Of a DNA stretch of 64,000 nt, positions 25,437-33,927 are shown in pieces. The position numbers and the translations under genes are program-made. The notes below the pieces were generated by a model. That model worked only from the letters and a program-made list of their open reading frames with translations. It did no database searches and was not told the DNA's origin. Each line of letters starts with the position of its first letter. The first letter of the stretch is position 1. Source of the DNA: an uncultured Lachnospiraceae bacterium (lineage in GTDB: Bacteria; Bacillota; Clostridia; Lachnospirales; Lachnospiraceae); assembly GCA_902785055.1 (NCBI GenBank), contig CACZXG010000032.1:23718-87717 (forward strand), in the 5' to 3' direction.

Positions 25437-27077
25437 ATGTGTTCTATTTTGGCTTATTGCGGCGGACAGGCGGATCCCGAAAGGGTGGAGGAGATGCTCT
25501 CGAGAACAATTTCGAGAGGACCTGATGACAGCAGGATCCTCAATACCGGTAACGGCTATTTGGGTTTTAACCGTCTTGCCATCATGGGGCTGACCCCGGA
25601 GGGGATGCAGCCGTTTGCCCTCAATGGGAATGTGCTGGTCTGCAACGGTGAGCTCTATCGCTTCCGCAAGATGAAGGAGAGGCTGATCGAAAAGGGTTAT
25701 ACTTTCATGAGCGGCTCCGACTGCGAGATCCTGCTCCCTCTTTATGAAGAGTACGGAATCGACATGTTCCGTTTTCTCGACGCTGAGTTTGCACTGGTTC
25801 TGTACGACGCAGAGAGACAGGAGTATATCGCGGCGAGGGATCCGATCGGGATCAGGCCGCTGTATTTTGGCAGAGATGAGAAGGGCATTCCGGTCTTCGC
25901 GTCAGAGCCCAAAAACCTGGTGGGGATCTGCGAGCGGATCGAGCCGTTTCCTCCCGGACACTACGCCGTGATCAGCGCAGCGCATCTGGGGCCCTGGGAC
26001 ATCGAGTGCATTCCGCTTGAGCATCAGGGAATTGCCATGGCGGAGTACAGCAGGATCTGGAGCGCCGGCTATTACCTGGAGGATGACCTTCCGGAGATCA
26101 AAAGAAACATCCGCAACAAGCTGATCGCGGGAATCGAGAAGAGGCTGGACGCTGACGCGCCGGTCGGATTCCTGCTTTCGGGCGGGCTTGATTCGTCACT
26201 TGTCTGCGGTGTATCGGCGCGGCTTATGGACAAACCTCTGAGGACTTTCTCCATCGGAATGGACCTGGACGCGATCGATCTCAAGTACGCGCGCAAGGTG
26301 GCGGATTATATCGGGAGCGATCACTATGAAGTGATCATTTCAAGGGATGATGTGATCGCGGCGCTTGAGCCTGTGATAAAGGCGCTCGGAACCTACGACA
26401 TTACGACGATCCGCGCGTCGATCGGCATGTACCTGGTCTGCAAGTGGATCCATGAGAACACGGATGTGCGCGTCATCATGACGGGAGAGATCTCGGACGA
26501 GATCTTCGGGTACAAGTACACGGATTTTGCACCGGATGCTGAAGCTTTCCAGAAGGAGGCGGAAAAAAGGATCCGGGAGATCCACATGTACGATGTGCTG
26601 CGCGCGGACCGCTGCATCAGCGTGAACTCTCTGGAGGCGAGGGTGCCGTTCGGTGATCTGGATTTTGTCTCTTACTGTATGAAGATCGACCCGGAGAAGA
26701 AGATGAACCGGTATGGGATTGGGAAATACCTGCTGCGCGCGGCATTTGAGGAAGATAAGCTGATCCCGTGGGATATTTTGATGAGGGAGAAGGCGGCGTT
26801 CTCCGATGCAGTCGGTCACTCGCTCGTGAACGACCTGATCGAGTACGCCGGAAGCCTGTATTCAGATGAGGAGTTTGAGGTGCGCCGGCAGCGGTTTGTT
26901 CATGCGCAGCCTTTCACTAAGGAATCACTGCTGTACAGAGAGATCTTCGAGAAATACTACCCCGGCCAGTCGAAGATGGTGGCGGATTTCTGGATGCCCA
27001 ACCGGGAGTGGGAGGGCTGCAATGTGAACGATCCGTCGGCAAGAGTCCTGTCAAACTACGGGGCGAGCGGGGAGTGA
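25437..27077 (+). CDS. asnB: Asparagine synthetase B (glutamine-hydrolysing)
   Basis: Enzyme of 546 residues making asparagine from aspartate, ATP and glutamine. The N-terminal class II amidotransferase starts with the nucleophile Cys2 (MCSILAY) and includes RGPDD and the NGELYRF loop. The synthetase domain has the PP-loop FLLSGGLDSSLV (about 240-251). GAGGAGG precedes the ATG. Its last 22 nt overlap the end of the convergent gatD gene. First of the glutamine-using genes grouped in this window. Assigned to the bacterial AsnB type by length. Confidence 0.93.
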   Translation: MCSILAYCGGQADPERVEEMLSRTISRGPDDSRILNTGNGYLGFNRLAIMGLTPEGMQPFALNGNVLVCNGELYRFRKMKERLIEKGYTFMSGSDCEILLPLYEEYGIDMFRFLDAEFALVLYDAERQEYIAARDPIGIRPLYFGRDEKGIPVFASEPKNLVGICERIEPFPPGHYAVISAAHLGPWDIECIPLEHQGIAMAEYSRIWSAGYYLEDDLPEIKRNIRNKLIAGIEKRLDADAPVGFLLSGGLDSSLVCGVSARLMDKPLRTFSIGMDLDAIDLKYARKVADYIGSDHYEVIISRDDVIAALEPVIKALGTYDITTIRASIGMYLVCKWIHENTDVRVIMTGEISDEIFGYKYTDFAPDAEAFQKEAEKRIREIHMYDVLRADRCISVNSLEARVPFGDLDFVSYCMKIDPEKKMNRYGIGKYLLRAAFEEDKLIPWDILMREKAAFSDAVGHSLVNDLIEYAGSLYSDEEFEVRRQRFVHAQPFTKESLLYREIFEKYYPGQSKMVADFWMPNREWEGCNVNDPSARVLSNYGASGE

Positions 27078-27841
27078 AATCTGCTTACTACAGCTCGGTT
27101 TGCTTCTCTTTCAAGGGAATCATCCGGGGCCGGAAAGTCAGCCAGTGAGACGCCGTATTTTCTGTACAGAGCTCTCTGCAGAAGAAGGTCACAGACGTGA
27201 GGATTTTTGGGCAGAAGAGGCCCATGAAGATAAGTGCCTATAACACCACGGTAGAGGACGCCTTCACAGGCGTCCTTTCCGTTGTTGCCGTGACCATATA
27301 AAACTCTGCCAAAAGGTGTGTTGCTGCCGATGTAAGTCCTGCCTCCGTGGTTTTCAAAGCCGACGATCTCATAAGGAAGAGCATCAGGCAGAGATTCGTT
27401 TCTGAGAACAATGTTGGAGATCAGCCTCGGTGACCCCTGTTCTGTGTAGAGGTCCACTAATGAGAGTCCTTCCATTCTGCCTTCCGGCGTGTCGTAGTAG
27501 TGACCGAGCAGCTGATAGCCGCCGCAGACTGCAAGCATGGAACCGCCGTCTTCTACGTAATCGCGCAGATCCTGACGGATCTTCTGGAGACGGGTGCATA
27601 CGATCTGCTGTTCCCGGTCTGATCCTCCTCCCAGAAGGACAATATCTGCAGAAGCCAGGGAGAGATGATCGTCCAGATTGCACTCCGTAACCTGCGCGTC
27701 GATCCCGCGCCATTTGCAGCGCATGCGCATGCACTGGATATTGCCCCGGTCTCCATAGAGATTCAGGAGGTCGGGGTAGAGATGTACGATATTCAGACGA
27801 TAACTATTGCTATACTGTTCATTGCCGCGATCATTATTCAT
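27056..27841 (-). CDS. gatD: Lipid II isoglutaminyl synthase, glutaminase subunit
   Basis: Class I glutamine amidotransferase of 261 residues that pairs with MurT to amidate the D-glutamate of lipid II. The nucleophile is Cys106 in LAVCGGYQLLG, and the histidine in GTYLHGPLLPKNP is the expected dyad partner. It overlaps murT by 4 nt (ATGA), so the pair is translationally coupled. Its 3' end overlaps convergent asnB. Length and motifs are normal. Confidence 0.92.
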   Translation of the reverse strand: MNNDRGNEQYSNSYRLNIVHLYPDLLNLYGDRGNIQCMRMRCKWRGIDAQVTECNLDDHLSLASADIVLLGGGSDREQQIVCTRLQKIRQDLRDYVEDGGSMLAVCGGYQLLGHYYDTPEGRMEGLSLVDLYTEQGSPRLISNIVLRNESLPDALPYEIVGFENHGGRTYIGSNTPFGRVLYGHGNNGKDACEGVLYRGVIGTYLHGPLLPKNPHVCDLLLQRALYRKYGVSLADFPAPDDSLEREANRAVVSRFHSPLAP

Positions 27842-29229
27842 TTCTCAAGCCCTTCCAGATACTTGTGCGCCTCGTAAAGCGCCGTGTAATTGACGAGCAC
27901 ATAGAGGTTTTCGCAGCCGTCTGCCAGCCGTTCGTCGATCGCCTTTTCCACATCCGGCGCCCTTTCTGATTTGATGTCCACATATTTGAGCCGCAGCTGC
28001 ATGTCGAGCGCGCGCAGTCCGCTCACCGTTATGGAGCGGATCGTCTCATCCGCCAGCCTGTCAAAATCTACATCCCACAGCCATGAGACATCTCTGCCGT
28101 CCTGGGCATTGTCGTTGATCACAATGATCAGGTCCTTCGGCGAGCGGTCCTGCAGCATGGCGGAGATATTCTGATTAAAGCCGGCGGGATTTTTTGCCAG
28201 GTTAAGAAGCACTTTTTGCCGGCGCTTCTCTCCGACATGAAAGATCTCACCCCGGCCGAACTGAGGCTTGAAGCTGCTTAGAACCTCGCTGAACATTTCT
28301 GTGGAAAGCTTCATTTCCCGAAGGACACTGAATACGGCGAGGATGTTGTAGACATTGTAGAAACCGGTCATGGGCGCAGAGATTCTTACAGGGGCCGAAT
28401 TGATTTTCTGAATGTCAAAAGACAGCTGCGGCGAAAGTCTGACGCCGTAAGCGGCATAGTCGATCTCAGGTCTTCCAAATCCGCAGGAGGGGCATCTGTA
28501 TACGCCGAGCTGGCTGAAGTGATAAAAATCATATTGCAAAGGAGCGCCGCAGTTCTCACAGAACCGGCCTTCACGGATCACGTCAACGTCTCCGGTCACT
28601 TTTTCATTTACGCCGTAGCTGACGATGCGGTGGGCGCTCTTTTTTGCCAGATAAGCTGTGAGAGGGTCATCGCCGTTAATGACGAGCGTCATGTCAGGGG
28701 CCTCAAGGATCGCTTTCTCCAGAGCTTTCATTGTGAGGTCGATCTCCCCGTAGCGGTCGAGCTGGTCGCGGAAGAGACCGGTGAGGATCATGAAGTCGGG
28801 GTGAAGGTCCTGCAGGACCCGCGCGGCTGAGGCTTCATCGACCTCCAGGCATGCGAAATCCGCAGCAAGATACCCCAGAGGTCCCTTGGCGGCAGCAAGA
28901 TACCCCACAGCAAGATACCCCAGAGGTCCCTTGGCGGCTGTAGCCAGAGCGGCAGCGACACCTTCAACCATGTTGGCGCCGAGGCGGTTGGAGACGACTC
29001 GAAAGCCCTGCGCCTCGAGCATGGAGCAGAGCAGGTTATTGGTGGTCGTCTTGCCGTTGGTACCGCAGGTCACGATGATCCCGCGGCGGATGCCCGCCGC
29101 GAGAGGAGCTATGATGTGCGGATCGACTTTCAGAGCGACGCGGCCGGGAAGAGAAGAGCCGGGCCGTCCGCTGAGATGACATGCTTTGAGAGCGGCTTTG
29201 GCAGCAATGACTGCGAGCCGTGTGCGCAG
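27838..29229 (-). CDS. murT: Lipid II isoglutaminyl synthase, Mur ligase-like subunit; repeat-invaded, no normal start codon
   Basis: ATP-dependent subunit joining ammonia from GatD to lipid II. Homology runs from about 29226 (LRTRLAVIAAKAALK) through LPGRVALKVDPHIIAP, the P-loop TCGTNGKTTT, the LEVDEAS loop, a Cys4 zinc site (CENCGAP, CPSCGFG) and the C-terminal DUF1727. No ATG, GTG or TTG is in frame between an upstream TAG (29250-29248) and a GTG at 29073 in the P-loop. The best candidate is a CTG at 29229, with no good ribosome site; a palindromic repeat occupies the native start region. A further in-frame repeat of about 25 residues (KGPLGYLA, twice) is inserted before LEVDEA. Function is likely if initiation occurs; otherwise the gene is inactivated. 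Confidence 0.8.
   Translation of the reverse strand: MRTRLAVIAAKAALKACHLSGRPGSSLPGRVALKVDPHIIAPLAAGIRRGIIVTCGTNGKTTTNNLLCSMLEAQGFRVVSNRLGANMVEGVAAALATAAKGPLGYLAVGYLAAAKGPLGYLAADFACLEVDEASAARVLQDLHPDFMILTGLFRDQLDRYGEIDLTMKALEKAILEAPDMTLVINGDDPLTAYLAKKSAHRIVSYGVNEKVTGDVDVIREGRFCENCGAPLQYDFYHFSQLGVYRCPSCGFGRPEIDYAAYGVRLSPQLSFDIQKINSAPVRISAPMTGFYNVYNILAVFSVLREMKLSTEMFSEVLSSFKPQFGRGEIFHVGEKRRQKVLLNLAKNPAGFNQNISAMLQDRSPKDLIIVINDNAQDGRDVSWLWDVDFDRLADETIRSITVSGLRALDMQLRLKYVDIKSERAPDVEKAIDERLADGCENLYVLVNYTALYEAHKYLEGLEK
28863..28938. repeat. GGGGTAG-family repeat array inside murT
   Basis: AAGATACCCCAGAGGTCCC (from 28866), a shortened AAGATACCCCACAG (28896) and a full copy again (28911), spaced 30 and 15 nt, so the frame is kept. 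On the coding strand they read AAKGPLGYLA, VGYLA, AAKGPLGYLA. It sits in a loop between EGVAAALATA and DFACLEVDEA, where MurT relatives have no extra sequence. Confidence 0.88.
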
Positions 29230-29237
29230 GGTACAGG

Positions 29238-29276
29238 TGGGGACAAACTACCCCAGAGGTCGAGGTCGTTTGGCGG
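29238..29276. repeat. GGGGTAG-family half-palindrome at the murT start
   Basis: GGGGACAAACTACCCCAGAGGTCGAGGTCGTTTGGCGG-type sequence fills the 47-base gap between the carB stop and the first recognisable murT codons. Only one arm of the palindrome is present. The flank CGTTTGGCGG is shared with the carB array at 31342-31350, indicating a common longer element. Confidence 0.85.
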
Positions 29277-32200
29277 TTATTCCGCGTCAATCGTCGAAAT
29301 TCCCATGGTCACTTCCTCCAGCACGTCCAACAGCATGCGCACAGTGTCCAGCGAAGTGAGCATTACAACGTTGTTCTGGGCGGCAATACTGCGCAGCGCT
29401 ACGCCGTCCCCGTAGTGAACGCCGGAGAGCACAGCGCGTGTGTTGATGACGTAACTGACGTAGCCGGCGCGGATGGAATCAAGCATCTCTTCGCTGTGTT
29501 CACTGGGTTTGTGCAGGATTCTCGTTTTGATCCCTGCTTCGAGCAGGTATTCTGCGGTCAGCGTGGTCGCCTCGATGTTGAAGCCCATTTCGTAGAAACG
29601 GCGTACCAGGGGGATGGTCTCTATTTTGTCCTCATCGGCGACGCTGACAAGGACAGTACCGTAGTTGCGGAGCGTCATGCCGGAAGCGATCATGGCCTTA
29701 TACACAGCGCGGTGGAGCTTTTTGTCATAACCGATGGCCTCGCCTGTGGACTTCATCTCAGGGGAGAGATAGGCGTCCATTCCGCGGAGCTTGGAGAAGG
29801 AAAAAGCCGGAACTTTGACATAGTAACGCGATTTTTCGGCGGGACAGCGCACGATGAGGCCCTGCCCTTTCAAAGTAATGCCGAGACTGACAAGCGTTGC
29901 GATATCCGCCAGGCTGTAACCGGTTGCTTTGGAGAGGAAGGGCACAGTCCGAGAGGAGCGCGGGTTAACTTCTATGATGTAGACGTTCTCCCGCTCATCT
30001 ACGATGAACTGAATGTTAAAGAGGCCGCGGATTCCGATGCCCAGGCCCAGTCTCTCCGTATAGTCGAGGATCGTCTTTTTGACGCCTGCCGAGAGGCTGT
30101 AAGGGGGATAGACACTGATCGAATCGCCCGAGTGAACGCCGGTCCTCTCGACCAGTTCCATGATGCCCGGGACAAAGACCCGTTCGCCGTCGCACACAGC
30201 GTCGACTTCCACTTCTTTGCCGCGTATATAGTGGTCCACGAGGACGGGCCTGCTCTCATCGATGGGTTCAGCCGTCTTGAGATATCCCCGCAGGTCAGCC
30301 TCTTTGGCGACGATCTGCATAGCCCTGCCGCCAAGAACGAAGCTGGGGCGCACGAGTACCGGATAGCCGACCTTCTCTGCGGCGGCAAGCCCCTCTGCGG
30401 CGGAAGTGACGGCGCATCCTCTGGGCTGAGGGATTCCCAGCGTTTCGAGGAGCTTCTCGAACAGGTCCCGGTTCTCCGCCTTGTCGATGGCATCACAGTC
30501 CGTGCCTATGATCCTGACGCCGCGGGCGCGAAGCGGGTCCGCCAGATTGATCGCTGTCTGTCCGCCGAGTGTCACGATGACTCCGTCGGGCTTTTCCATC
30601 TCGATCACGTTCATGACGTCTTCCACACACAAGGGTTCAAAATACAGCTTATCCGAACAGGTGTAGTCCGTGGAAACCGTCTCCGGATTGTTATTGATGA
30701 TGATGGCTTCGTAACCCGCCTTCTGGATCGTCTGTACAGCGTGGACGGTGGAGTAGTCGAATTCCACGCCCTGGCCGATGCGGATCGGGCCGGCTCCGAG
30801 CACGATCACCTTTTTCCTGTCAGAGAGGTGCACCTCGTTTTCGACCTCGACCTCTGGGGTAGTTTGTTCACATGAGACCTCTGGGGTCATTTGTTCGTTT
30901 GAGACCTCTGGGGTAGTTTGTTCATTGCTGGTGACCTCTGGGGTCATTTGCTCGGCTGCGGTTTCATAGGTCGAGTAAAAATAGGGAACGTAACTGTCGA
31001 ACTCCGAGGCGCAGGTGTCGATCATCTTGTAAACCGGCATGATCCTGTTTTTTGACCGAAGTGAGAATACTTCTTCTTCGGAAAGATCCCACAGAATGCC
31101 GATTTCACGGTCTGAGAAGCCCATTTTCTTGGCTTCGCGCAGTTCTTCCAGGTCACCGGGAGCAGCGGCGAGTGCTTTTTCTTCTTCTACGATCCGACGG
31201 ATGCCGCGCAGAAAGAAGGGGTCGATACCGCTCTGTCGGTGGATCTCATTTTCAAGCGGGCGACAAGATACCCCAGAGGTCTCCTGCTCGCGACAAATTA
31301 CCCCAGAGGTCTCCTGCTCATGACAAATTACCCCAGAGGTCGTTTGGCGGCGCAGCAGCTCCGCGATCGCAAAGATGCGGTCGTCGGTACCGGTGCGGAT
31401 GTAATTAAGAAGCTCCTCGTTCGTCAGAGGATCGAACTTGGGATCGTGCAGGTGAAAGTGTCCTGTCTCTAGGGAGCGGACTGCCTTGAGGAGGCTCTCT
31501 TCCAGCGTCCGGCCGATGCTCATGACTTCGCCGGTCGCCTTCATCTGGGTCGAAAGCGAGTTGTCTGCGTCCGTGAACTTGTCAAAGGGGAAGCGAGGCA
31601 TCTTGGTGACGACATAATCCAGGGCCGGTTCGAAGGAAGCAGGCGTGTTGGCAAGAGGGATCTCGTCGAGAGTCATACCGACTCCGATCTTGGCAGACAC
31701 ACGGGCTATGGGGTAGCCGCTGGCCTTGGATGCCAGAGCAGAAGAGCGGGAGACGCGCGGATTGACCTCGATCAGGTAATATGAGAAAGAATTCGGGTCC
31801 AGCGCGAATTGGACATTGCATCCTCCCTCGATCTCGAGGGCCCGGATCACCTTGAGCGCGCTGTCGCGCAGCATGTGATATTCCTTGTTGGTGAGCGTCT
31901 GCGAAGGGCACACGACAATAGAATCCCCGGTGTGAATGCCCACGGGATCCATGTTCTCCATGTTGCAGATGGTGATGGCCGTGTCATTGCGGTCGCGCAT
32001 CACCTCGTATTCGATCTCTTTGTAGCCCTTCACACTCTTCTCGATCAGGACCTGGCTGACCGGGGAGAGAGCGAGGGCATTTTTCATGATGGGGATAAAT
32101 TCTTCTTCACTGTCCGCAAAGCCGCCGCCCGTGCCTCCAAGTGTGAAAGCGGGCCGCAGCACAACAGGGTATCCGATGTCGCGCGCCGCCTGAAGGCCTT

Positions 32201-32660
32201 CTTCCATGGAGCAGGCGATCTCTGATGGCAGGACGGGCTCGCCCAGACTAAGGCACAGCTCTTTGAACAGTTCACGGTCCTCCGCCTGCTCGATCGATCG
32301 GCTTTTCGTGCCCAGCAGCTCCGTCCGGCACTCCGCCAGGATCCCTTTCTTATCCAGCTGCATGGCCAGATTGAGCCCGGTCTGCCCTCCAATTCCGGGC
32401 AAAATAGCGTCCGGCCTCTCTTTGCGCACTATTTTGGCAATGTATTCCAGAGTCAGGGGTTCCATGTAGACTTTGTCGGCAATCGATGTGTCGGTCATGA
32501 TCGTCGCGGGGTTGGAATTGCACAGGACAACCTCGTAGCCTTCTTCCTTGAGCGCGAGGCAGGCCTGGGTCCCTGCGTAGTCGAATTCAGCTGCCTGGCC
32601 GATCACGATGGGGCCGGAGCCGATGACGAGGATCTTGTGGATATCGGTGCGTTTAGGCAT
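29277..32660 (-). CDS. carB: Carbamoyl-phosphate synthase large subunit with two in-frame repeat insertions
   Basis: Protein of 1127 residues, about 55-65 longer than usual (1060-1075). It makes carbamoyl phosphate for pyrimidines and arginine from bicarbonate, ATP and ammonia channelled from CarA. Two ATP-grasp halves start at residue 1 and after about 605 (VIVLGAGPIRIGQGVEFDYS), with the allosteric MGS-like domain at the end. Insertions lie at about 439-467 (TTSGVI repeats, oligomerisation domain) and 570-604 (TTPEV/MTPEV repeats, just before half two). Both are loops, so activity may be kept. The ATG overlaps carA by 8 nt. Confidence 0.93.
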   Translation of the reverse strand: MPKRTDIHKILVIGSGPIVIGQAAEFDYAGTQACLALKEEGYEVVLCNSNPATIMTDTSIADKVYMEPLTLEYIAKIVRKERPDAILPGIGGQTGLNLAMQLDKKGILAECRTELLGTKSRSIEQAEDRELFKELCLSLGEPVLPSEIACSMEEGLQAARDIGYPVVLRPAFTLGGTGGGFADSEEEFIPIMKNALALSPVSQVLIEKSVKGYKEIEYEVMRDRNDTAITICNMENMDPVGIHTGDSIVVCPSQTLTNKEYHMLRDSALKVIRALEIEGGCNVQFALDPNSFSYYLIEVNPRVSRSSALASKASGYPIARVSAKIGVGMTLDEIPLANTPASFEPALDYVVTKMPRFPFDKFTDADNSLSTQMKATGEVMSIGRTLEESLLKAVRSLETGHFHLHDPKFDPLTNEELLNYIRTGTDDRIFAIAELLRRQTTSGVICHEQETSGVICREQETSGVSCRPLENEIHRQSGIDPFFLRGIRRIVEEEKALAAAPGDLEELREAKKMGFSDREIGILWDLSEEEVFSLRSKNRIMPVYKMIDTCASEFDSYVPYFYSTYETAAEQMTPEVTSNEQTTPEVSNEQMTPEVSCEQTTPEVEVENEVHLSDRKKVIVLGAGPIRIGQGVEFDYSTVHAVQTIQKAGYEAIIINNNPETVSTDYTCSDKLYFEPLCVEDVMNVIEMEKPDGVIVTLGGQTAINLADPLRARGVRIIGTDCDAIDKAENRDLFEKLLETLGIPQPRGCAVTSAAEGLAAAEKVGYPVLVRPSFVLGGRAMQIVAKEADLRGYLKTAEPIDESRPVLVDHYIRGKEVEVDAVCDGERVFVPGIMELVERTGVHSGDSISVYPPYSLSAGVKKTILDYTERLGLGIGIRGLFNIQFIVDERENVYIIEVNPRSSRTVPFLSKATGYSLADIATLVSLGITLKGQGLIVRCPAEKSRYYVKVPAFSFSKLRGMDAYLSPEMKSTGEAIGYDKKLHRAVYKAMIASGMTLRNYGTVLVSVADEDKIETIPLVRRFYEMGFNIEATTLTAEYLLEAGIKTRILHKPSEHSEEMLDSIRAGYVSYVINTRAVLSGVHYGDGVALRSIAAQNNVVMLTSLDTVRMLLDVLEEVTMGISTIDAE
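30846..30956. repeat. GGGGTAG-family repeat array in carB, TTPEV reading
   Basis: Four same-strand copies of GACCTCTGGGG(TAG/TCA)TTTG start at 30849, 30876, 30903 and 30933 (spacing 27, 27, 30). The carB coding strand is the complement and reads EQ(T/M)TPEV units, about 36 residues. All spacings are multiples of three and no stop is created. Copies differ by single bases (TAG versus TCA on the displayed strand, giving T or M), so the array has had time to diverge or was selected. Confidence 0.92.
31258..31350. repeat. GGGGTAG-family repeat array in carB, TTSGVI reading
   Basis: Three copies of GACAARWTACCCCAGAGGTC start at 31262, 31292 and 31322, an exact 30-nt period, ending in CGTTTGGCGG. 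Orientation is opposite to the 30.85-kb array, and the coding strand reads ETSGVICREQ-type units. The insertion lies in the CarB oligomerisation domain. Confidence 0.92.
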
Positions 32661-33762
32661 GGGGCGCCTCCTTTTTGCAGGGCTTCATCAGGCCGATAAA
32701 CTGGTCAAACAGGTATGCGCTGTCCTGCGGACCCGGCGAACTCTCCGGGTGATACTGGACGCTGAACGCGCAGTCTTTTTCACACCTCACGCCTTCAATC
32801 GTATTGTCCAAAATATTGACATGCGTCGCAGTAAGATCTGTCTCTGCCAGAGATTCGACATCCACAGCATAAGAGTGATTTTGCGAGGTGATCTCGATGC
32901 GGCCGGTCGCCAGATCCCTTACCGGATGGTTGCCGCCACGATGGCCGAACTTAAGCTTGTAGGTCTTTGCGCCATAAGCGAGAGACAGGATCTGGTGTCC
33001 CAGGCAGATTCCGAAGATGGGATATTTGCCGCGCAGCGCCCGAACTGTCTCGATGGTCTCCGGCACATCTGTGGGATCGCCGGGACCGTTGGAAATCATG
33101 ATTCCGTCCGGTTTCAGGGTGCAAATGACCTCAGAGGTCGTGTTCCAGGGGACGACCGTGACATCACACTCGCGCCGGTTCAGGGAGCGGAGGATGTTTT
33201 TCTTCATGCCGCAGTCGATGAGGACGACGCGGAAAGAAGCGGGAGACTGAGCGGGGGAGTGCCAGATTACTTTACTGCTGACACGGGATACTGCATTAGC
33301 AGGCATTTGGTAACTGTGAAGTTTCCGCAGACCCTCTTCGAGAGGAGTGTCGATGTCTGTGATCAGGCATTTACGCGTTCCATAATCCCTGATAGAGCGG
33401 TTAAGTTTTCTTGTATCCACGCCGCTGATTCCCGCGATACCGTATTTTTGCATGACATCTCCGAGGCTTGCTGTGCTTCTGAAATTGGACGGCTCGTCAT
33501 TGTATTCGTGCACGATCAGCGCTCCGATCGAGGGTTGATCCGTCTCATAGTCTTCGTCGGCCATGCCGTAGTTGCCGATCAGGGGATAAGTCATGACGAC
33601 AGCCTGGTCTGAGTAGGAAGGATCGGAGAGAATCTCCTGGTAGCCGACCATGGAAGTGTTGAATACGATCTCAAGAATCTTATCCTGCATGTCGCCAAAT
33701 CCATAGCCGCTGTATTTTGACCCGTCTTCAAGGATGATCTGGCGGTCACATTTTCTTTTCAT
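32653..33762 (-). CDS. carA: Carbamoyl-phosphate synthase small (glutaminase) subunit
   Basis: Glutaminase subunit of 369 residues; start at 33762 (MKRKCDRQIILEDG) preferred over the longer frame from 33789. The N-terminal CPSase_sm_chain domain (about 5-140) is followed by a class I amidotransferase with FGICLGHQ (nucleophile Cys) and the QYHPESSPG His/Glu pair. It precedes carB with an 8-nt overlap. It has its own near-consensus promoter and a leader hairpin. Residues around NTTSEVICTLKPDG look like the repeat-derived TTSGVIC peptide but without extra length. Confidence 0.93.
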   Translation of the reverse strand: MKRKCDRQIILEDGSKYSGYGFGDMQDKILEIVFNTSMVGYQEILSDPSYSDQAVVMTYPLIGNYGMADEDYETDQPSIGALIVHEYNDEPSNFRSTASLGDVMQKYGIAGISGVDTRKLNRSIRDYGTRKCLITDIDTPLEEGLRKLHSYQMPANAVSRVSSKVIWHSPAQSPASFRVVLIDCGMKKNILRSLNRRECDVTVVPWNTTSEVICTLKPDGIMISNGPGDPTDVPETIETVRALRGKYPIFGICLGHQILSLAYGAKTYKLKFGHRGGNHPVRDLATGRIEITSQNHSYAVDVESLAETDLTATHVNILDNTIEGVRCEKDCAFSVQYHPESSPGPQDSAYLFDQFIGLMKPCKKEAPHA

Positions 33763-33807
33763 AATGGAAGGAGTCCTTTCTATCTGCAAAAGCTCATATA
33801 ACGCACG

Positions 33808-33859
33808 AAAGGCGCAATGACCCCGAAGCTTTCGAACTCCGGCACGTCATTGCGCCTTT
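33808..33859 (-). terminator. carA leader hairpin (terminator/attenuator candidate)
   Basis: AAAGGCGCAATGAC (33808-33821) pairs perfectly with GTCATTGCGCCTTT (33846-33859), with an inner CCG..CGG helix. It lies between the carA promoter and gene. The stem is the same 13-14 bases as in the purF leader 1.55 kb away. The U run is short (TTTCG), so it may also serve as purF terminator or mRNA element. Confidence 0.75.
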
Positions 33860-33886
33860 AAATATGCAATATTACATTTGTAAAAA

Positions 33887-33914
33887 ATTATAGGATGCAG
33901 CGGGGATTTGTCAA
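33887..33914 (-). promoter_or_regulatory. carA promoter
   Basis: On the minus strand TTGACA (33909-33914) and TATAAT (33887-33892) are both perfect consensus with a 16-base spacer. It starts 14 bases after the purF stop, so carAB is transcribed independently of purF, with the leader hairpin 28 bases downstream of the -10. Confidence 0.85.
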
Positions 33915-33927
33915 GAGGGCGATGCAG

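Noticed and set aside
29220..30875. 551-codon plus-strand frame opposite carB
   Set aside because: Lies on the complement of conserved CarB sequence; no family resemblance.
33800..33927. PyrR-type or purine riboswitch control of carA/purF
   Set aside because: The conserved PyrR-binding loop and the purine aptamer junction words were not seen.
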